DNA of 64,000 nucleotides, taken from the NCBI RefSeq assembly GCF_014697375.1, contig NZ_JACJRS010000019.1, positions 1 through 64,000 on the forward strand, given 5' to 3'. The translations under genes were made by a program, and so were the position numbers. Under the pieces are notes generated by a model that was given only the letters and a program-made list of their open reading frames with translations, had not been told where the DNA came from and searched no databases. Positions 59,894-64,000 of the stretch are shown in pieces (position 1 is the first letter of the stretch; every line of letters begins with the position of its first letter). Source of the DNA: Phormidium sp. FACHB-1136 (GTDB lineage: Bacteria > Cyanobacteriota > Cyanobacteriia > Phormidesmidales > Phormidesmidaceae).

Positions 59894-62134
59894 TTAGCCA
59901 GGGGCAACAATTTCAAACAGTAGGGAGAGGGCGGCGACGGCATTGGCCTCCAGGCGGCGTGGCCCGGAGGGTGGGGGGCTATCGTTACCGCTGCGGCGAC
60001 TGTCGAGGGTGCTGAACATATCCTGCATGATATCCGGGGCCTGGGCCGATTCGTCGGCGCTGCGCAGGGTAGAGGCCACGCGGCGCAAGGCGTTCAAGGT
60101 GCTCTGGAGGGAGGTGGGGCTGGCGATCACCAGCAGTTGGGCAATGCCGAGGGGGGCTCTGGCTCGCAGCCTTTCGGACTTAGATGCTCCGGGATCAATA
60201 CGATCTTGGTTAGCATTGTCGCTGGCACGGGGAAGCAGCACACCTACCTCCCCAGCGGCGTTGATGGCCAGCAGCCCCAGGTATAGGGGGATGGCTTCGT
60301 GGTTGGTAACGGTGATGGTGAGCTCCTGGTCTACCGTGATGGTCTGGATGCCCTGGGCGGTGAGCCGGGGGATGATGATGGCGCTGTCGTCACCGCCTCG
60401 GGTGGTGGTGCTGCTGCGCGATCCCTGGTATTCCACTGCGAGGCTGACGTTAATTTGGGAGGCGGTTTGGTTCACCATCAGGGCCAACATGCGCCCCACC
60501 AGCAGGGAGGTCAACTGGGGCTTCAGGCGAAGGCGGAGGGCATCGGCCAAACTTTCCCCAGGGGCACCAAAGGACTCCACCATCAGCGGTTCCTGGGTGG
60601 CCGAAAACAGGCCCACACTACCCACCACTGGGCGACGGGCCACCCCGCTTTGCACCATGCGCTGATCAATCTCGGCGGTGTAGCGGCCCAGGAGAACGTG
60701 GGGCGGCTTGGGGGCTTGGCCCGGTGCCACGGCCACCCATTCGACAAAGCGCAGATCGCTGACTTGGGCCGGGGCGCTGGCCTGTTCGGCGGCGGTGAGG
60801 GTGTCGTCTAGGCCCAGGCGCAGGGTGATATTAGCCGGAATACCCCGCACCTGCTCTTGCAACAGAGGGGTGGCGGGGGCCGCGCCTCGGGTGGTGTTCT
60901 GGGCAGGATTTGCGGGGATCACTTCCCCGGTGGCCCGCAATCCATCCCGACTGATGAGGCGCACGGTGGCGACGGGGTTGCCCTGGGCGTCGATCTGGGT
61001 GAATTCGGCCCCTTGGTCAAAGGCTTCTAAACTGCCGGGGTTCACCCCTCCCAGCCACAGGTTCACCCGGTCGCCAGATCTCGCCCCGGCATTGAGGATG
61101 ACGGCTTCGGCAGCGGGGGCAACGGGAGCCCCATGGTAAATGGGATCTTGGGTGGATCGGGTGACACCCTGGGGATCGTACTCTGGGATTTGGCTGTGTT
61201 TCGTGAGGCTGGTGGTGCTGCGGGCCACCGCTGCAATGGTGGCCGATAGGGGCTGGGCTTCGTGCCAAAGGTGCTGGGTGAGTAGGCAGGTGAAGGCTCC
61301 GGCGGTGAAGCCCTCGAAGGGGTAGTCGGCGGATTGCTGGTTGGCCCTGGCCGATGCCGCCACAAAGCCCCCCCCCTGGCGCGACTCGATTTGTTCGATC
61401 AACTGCTGTGGCCCCCAGCCTAGGCGACTCAGCAGGGTTTGCTGAAACTCGCCCTCGGCCTGGGTGATGGGTGGGGCGGTGCCCGTGCGAGCCTCCAAAT
61501 CGGTGACCTGGGAGCGCATAATCACGTTGCCCCGTTTGCCGCCCCCGGCATAGCAGCAGTCCAGCACTAGGGTGACGTTCTCGGTGGGGAGGGCCGCCCG
61601 CATTAGCAACAGCGTGTGGCCCAGAATGCCCTGCACCTCGCCGCCGCCGCCATCGCTGTCCACGGGCACCAGGGCGGTGTTGAGGCAACTGGCATCGATG
61701 CAATCCTGGTCGGCTTCGTCCAGCAGGGCACGCATCACGATATCTTCGTTTACCCTCACCCCATGGCCAGAGAAGTGCAGCACCACTACATCGTTGGGGC
61801 CAACGCTGTTGAGCAGATACTCGTTGTAGGCCCCTAGGATATTGGCGCGGGTGGCCTGGGCATCGGTGAGCACATGGATATCGACGGGGTTAAAGCCAAA
61901 GCGGTGGATCAACAACTGCCGCTGAAGCTCGACATCGGTGACGGGGCCGTAGAGGCGGTCGCGGGCGGGGTAGGCGTTGATGCCCACCAATAGCGCCACC
62001 TTGCGACGGGTATTCTGGGCCAGGGCGCGGCCATAGCCCTGGCTATAGCGCTCTAGATGGATCTGGCTGAGGCCAATGGCCCCCATGGCACCTAGGGTAC
62101 CCTGCAAAAAATGGCGGCGGTTGAAATGAGTCAT
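59894..62134 (-). CDS. Tat-exported caspase-family protease (orthocaspase) with DUF4384-like tail
   Basis: The 746-residue protein starts with a twin-arginine signal (FNRRHFLQGTLGAMGAIGLS) and then a C14 caspase-like p20 domain: RRKVALLVGINAYP, the His124 site VVVLHFSGHG, and the Cys194 site LVLDCCYAGGG. The His-Cys dyad is complete, so protease activity toward basic P1 residues is expected from the metacaspase-like group. The last 250 residues contain ITVTNHEAIPLYLGLLAINA and GEVGVLLPRA, as in DUF4384 domains. It would act beyond the cytoplasmic membrane. It follows the TPR-CHAT gene by 93 bases on the same strand. Confidence 0.93.
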   Translation of the reverse strand: MTHFNRRHFLQGTLGAMGAIGLSQIHLERYSQGYGRALAQNTRRKVALLVGINAYPARDRLYGPVTDVELQRQLLIHRFGFNPVDIHVLTDAQATRANILGAYNEYLLNSVGPNDVVVLHFSGHGVRVNEDIVMRALLDEADQDCIDASCLNTALVPVDSDGGGGEVQGILGHTLLLMRAALPTENVTLVLDCCYAGGGKRGNVIMRSQVTDLEARTGTAPPITQAEGEFQQTLLSRLGWGPQQLIEQIESRQGGGFVAASARANQQSADYPFEGFTAGAFTCLLTQHLWHEAQPLSATIAAVARSTTSLTKHSQIPEYDPQGVTRSTQDPIYHGAPVAPAAEAVILNAGARSGDRVNLWLGGVNPGSLEAFDQGAEFTQIDAQGNPVATVRLISRDGLRATGEVIPANPAQNTTRGAAPATPLLQEQVRGIPANITLRLGLDDTLTAAEQASAPAQVSDLRFVEWVAVAPGQAPKPPHVLLGRYTAEIDQRMVQSGVARRPVVGSVGLFSATQEPLMVESFGAPGESLADALRLRLKPQLTSLLVGRMLALMVNQTASQINVSLAVEYQGSRSSTTTRGGDDSAIIIPRLTAQGIQTITVDQELTITVTNHEAIPLYLGLLAINAAGEVGVLLPRASDNANQDRIDPGASKSERLRARAPLGIAQLLVIASPTSLQSTLNALRRVASTLRSADESAQAPDIMQDMFSTLDSRRSGNDSPPPSGPRRLEANAVAALSLLFEIVAPG

Positions 62135-62227
62135 GAAACGTGCCTACGGCCTAAACAGTGTGGACAATGTAGTACTACCTGAGACAAGTTCTCTTCCTTT
62201 AGTAGACCCATGGTGTGGTTACAACAT

Positions 62228-64000
62228 CTATTCCCCTAGGCCCATGAAGGTAAAGGCAGCCCAGTTGAGGGGGTCGGGGTGGGTTTGCAGGGTCTCTAGC
62301 ATGGCCTGACGCAGGGCTTGGTCGCGGGTTTCCTCTAGCAGCAGGTGGCGATAGAAGGCCGTCATCAGTTGGGCCGTAGGGGCATCGGGCACCGCCCAAA
62401 GCGACACAATCACCGTGGGTGCCCCCGCCGCCATCAGGGATCGCGATAGGCCGATGACTCCATCTCCGGTAATGTCGCCCCGCCCGGTGTCGCAGGCGCT
62501 GAGCACCACCAGTTCGGCATTCAGTTTAATGGTTTCCAAAATTTCGGCAGAGGTGAGTAGGCCATCTTCGCCATCCCCTGGCGCAAGGGCAATGGCCCCA
62601 GGGATGTCCTGCGTCCCGCCGCCGCCATATTCCAGTAACCCATGGGTGGCCAGATGCACCACCATGGCCTCGCCCACACGTTGTTTGACGGCGGCTTCGG
62701 TGGCTTGGTCGCCAATTAGGGGTTCCGCCCGGTAGACATTGGCAATGGCCAACACCTCCTGTTCCGACCCCGGTAGCGGAGTCAGGGGCGTTGCGGAATT
62801 TCCCACCGTCGGCATGGTGGGGTTGCCGACCAGGAGCAGCCGTTGGGGGGTATAGGTGCTGCCAATCCGGCGAGGGGCACGTTGCTGGCGGCTGAGGGCT
62901 AGGGCTTGAATGGACGGGGCATTCAGAATCGTATGGCGTTCGATTAGGTATTGCCCCTCCTCGTTTTGTAGGGCGGCAAAGGGCACCAAAAACAGCGGCC
63001 CCTGGGGAATAAACACCACCCGATCCCTAGGGTTGGTGGGCAGCAGGTCGGCAATGGGGTCAATCAACAGTTGGTGCAGTTGGCGCAATTGGGCGCTGTG
63101 ATCGACGGTGGTGGGTGCTGCCATGGCCAATTCAAAGCCCCGGCTGCGTACCCCCAGAGAGTCCCGACTGGTGCTGACCAATTCCGCCACATTGGCCGTG
63201 GCAGCGGTGAGGGACATCTTGCGAAAATCCATCTGGCCGCTGGGCTGCACCACCCAAATGTAGATACTGGGGCCATCCGGGCCAGTCTCCACCAGAGAAT
63301 ACTGCACCAGCACACTGCGTTCGGTGCGGGCAATGGCTTGAATGGCGGCAAGGTCGGGGGGTGTGGCGGTGAAGGGCTCTTGCTGTTGCTGGGATAGATT
63401 TTGGGCCAGCATGTCGATGAAGGCGCGGGCGCGACCCCGTTCGGAGGCTTCTAGGGCGGCTTCGGGCCGATTTTGCAGAATGTAGACCTGCTCTAGCCCC
63501 CGGTAGGCCCCCACCTGGCGGTCAAATAGGCTGACCTTGCTGGCATCGGCCTGCACTGTGCCACGCAGACTGTCGAATGCCGTCACGGCTTCGCCAAGGT
63601 AAGTCTCGGCCTCGTCGATGGCTTCCTGGTTCAAATATAGCCAGCCCAGGCTATTCAGGGCGCGGGCCTCCACCTCTCGCCCCCCAATCTCGCGGGCAAT
63701 GGCTAACCCCTGCTGGTAGGCATCCAGGGCTGATTCGGGATCGTTTAAGCCTTGGTGGGCATCGCCCAATCCCAACAGAGCGAGGCTTTCCTCCCGTCGT
63801 AGACCAATTTCGCTGGCCATTTGTAATCCGGCTTGGTAGTCGCTCAATGCCTGGGCCTGATCTCCCCGTGCGATGGCCTCATCTCCCTGGCTCACAAACG
63901 CCCTCACCTCCCTAGCCCGACCGCCCATAGCCCGTGTTCTAGCTAGGGCACTACGCAGGGGGAAGATGATGTCTAGCTCTGCATAAAGGGCCGTGGCTTC
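62228..64000 (-). CDS. TPR-CHAT protease, 5' end beyond window
   Basis: At least 590 residues are visible. The frame is open through the right edge (EATALYAELDIIFPLRSALA precedes the first visible Met), so the N-terminus is missing. Tetratricopeptide repeats occupy the visible start (ALSDYQAGLQMASEIGLRRE, LALLGLGDAHQGLNDPESAL, ALNSLGWLYLNQEAIDEAET). The CHAT domain follows with MVVHLATHGLLEYGG (His) and ELVVLSACDTGRGDITGDGV (Cys), both catalytic residues kept. CHAT proteases are caspase/separase relatives; TPR-CHAT proteins include the Csx29 protease of type III-E CRISPR. Adjacent to a caspase gene, it may be the upstream member of a protease pair. Confidence 0.93.
   Translation of the reverse strand, partial: EATALYAELDIIFPLRSALARTRAMGGRAREVRAFVSQGDEAIARGDQAQALSDYQAGLQMASEIGLRREESLALLGLGDAHQGLNDPESALDAYQQGLAIAREIGGREVEARALNSLGWLYLNQEAIDEAETYLGEAVTAFDSLRGTVQADASKVSLFDRQVGAYRGLEQVYILQNRPEAALEASERGRARAFIDMLAQNLSQQQQEPFTATPPDLAAIQAIARTERSVLVQYSLVETGPDGPSIYIWVVQPSGQMDFRKMSLTAATANVAELVSTSRDSLGVRSRGFELAMAAPTTVDHSAQLRQLHQLLIDPIADLLPTNPRDRVVFIPQGPLFLVPFAALQNEEGQYLIERHTILNAPSIQALALSRQQRAPRRIGSTYTPQRLLLVGNPTMPTVGNSATPLTPLPGSEQEVLAIANVYRAEPLIGDQATEAAVKQRVGEAMVVHLATHGLLEYGGGGTQDIPGAIALAPGDGEDGLLTSAEILETIKLNAELVVLSACDTGRGDITGDGVIGLSRSLMAAGAPTVIVSLWAVPDAPTAQLMTAFYRHLLLEETRDQALRQAMLETLQTHPDPLNWAAFTFMGLGE

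Noticed and set aside
62228-64000. Type III-E CRISPR (Craspase) association of the TPR-CHAT protein
   Set aside because: No CRISPR array or Cas7-11-like gene is visible in the window; the likeness is at family level only.
1-64000. HIP1 (GCGATCGC) octamer enrichment as a cyanobacterial marker
   Set aside because: I did not notice clear HIP1 sites by eye, but did not count exhaustively, so it is used neither for nor against the assignment.

Overview
The window is cyanobacterial chromosome. The clearest marker is a geranylgeranyl reductase (chlP) close to the cyanobacterial form. It is supported by several cyanobacterium-typical genes: a DUF2358 protein, a DUF2232 membrane protein, an SYCRP1-like regulator, a Uma2 nuclease, many two-component and GGDEF proteins, a Tat-exported caspase-like protease and a TPR-CHAT protease. 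The DNA is moderately GC-rich. A filamentous, non-heterocystous lineage (Leptolyngbya or Nodosilinea type) is a guess; no rRNA is present to settle it. I found no tRNA, rRNA, CRISPR array or prophage.

Layout. 1-240: edge of a transposase-like ORF. 241-11224: htpG, then a signalling block of hybrid histidine kinase, overlapping REC-PAS-GGDEF-EAL regulator, aldo/keto reductase, and a secreted-sensor diguanylate cyclase behind its own promoter. 11256-22689: metabolic and housekeeping genes (nanE, recA, an ABC exporter, a drug/metabolite transporter, dusB, Uma2, a methyltransferase, chlP). 22935-27087: the accessory island of the window, with an MmeI-like restriction-modification enzyme that has an AT-rich specificity segment, a GC-rich repeat array, a DUF559 nuclease, a DUF2283 protein and wrecks of toxin-antitoxin genes. 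27088-30956: two histidine kinases, an OmpR-type regulator and a very small EF-hand protein, all on the minus strand. 31160-43438: lipase, folate and nucleotide enzymes, GAF-GGDEF protein, metallopeptidase, a two-RCK channel-like protein, truB, NUDIX, exonuclease, iron-type ABC ATPase. 43826-50897: an unknown conserved protein, L,D-transpeptidase, pentapeptide protein, lysozyme, YajQ, MAPEG, SLOG and DRTGG proteins. 51004-59695: a 1855-residue protein with an Hsp70/actin-fold C-terminus, an SYCRP1-like regulator, DUF2232 and CobT-like genes. 59894-64000: caspase-like protease and TPR-CHAT protease in tandem, the latter cut by the window end.

Two themes stand out. First, second-messenger signalling is dense: three GGDEF proteins, a YajQ protein and a cyclic-nucleotide-type regulator. 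Second, there are candidate protein-quality or cell-fate modules: the giant Hsp70-like protein with its ordered decapeptide array, and the CHAT/caspase pair. Mobile repeats have shaped gene ends: one GC-rich palindromic family supplies the stop codon and C-terminal residues of two unrelated genes.
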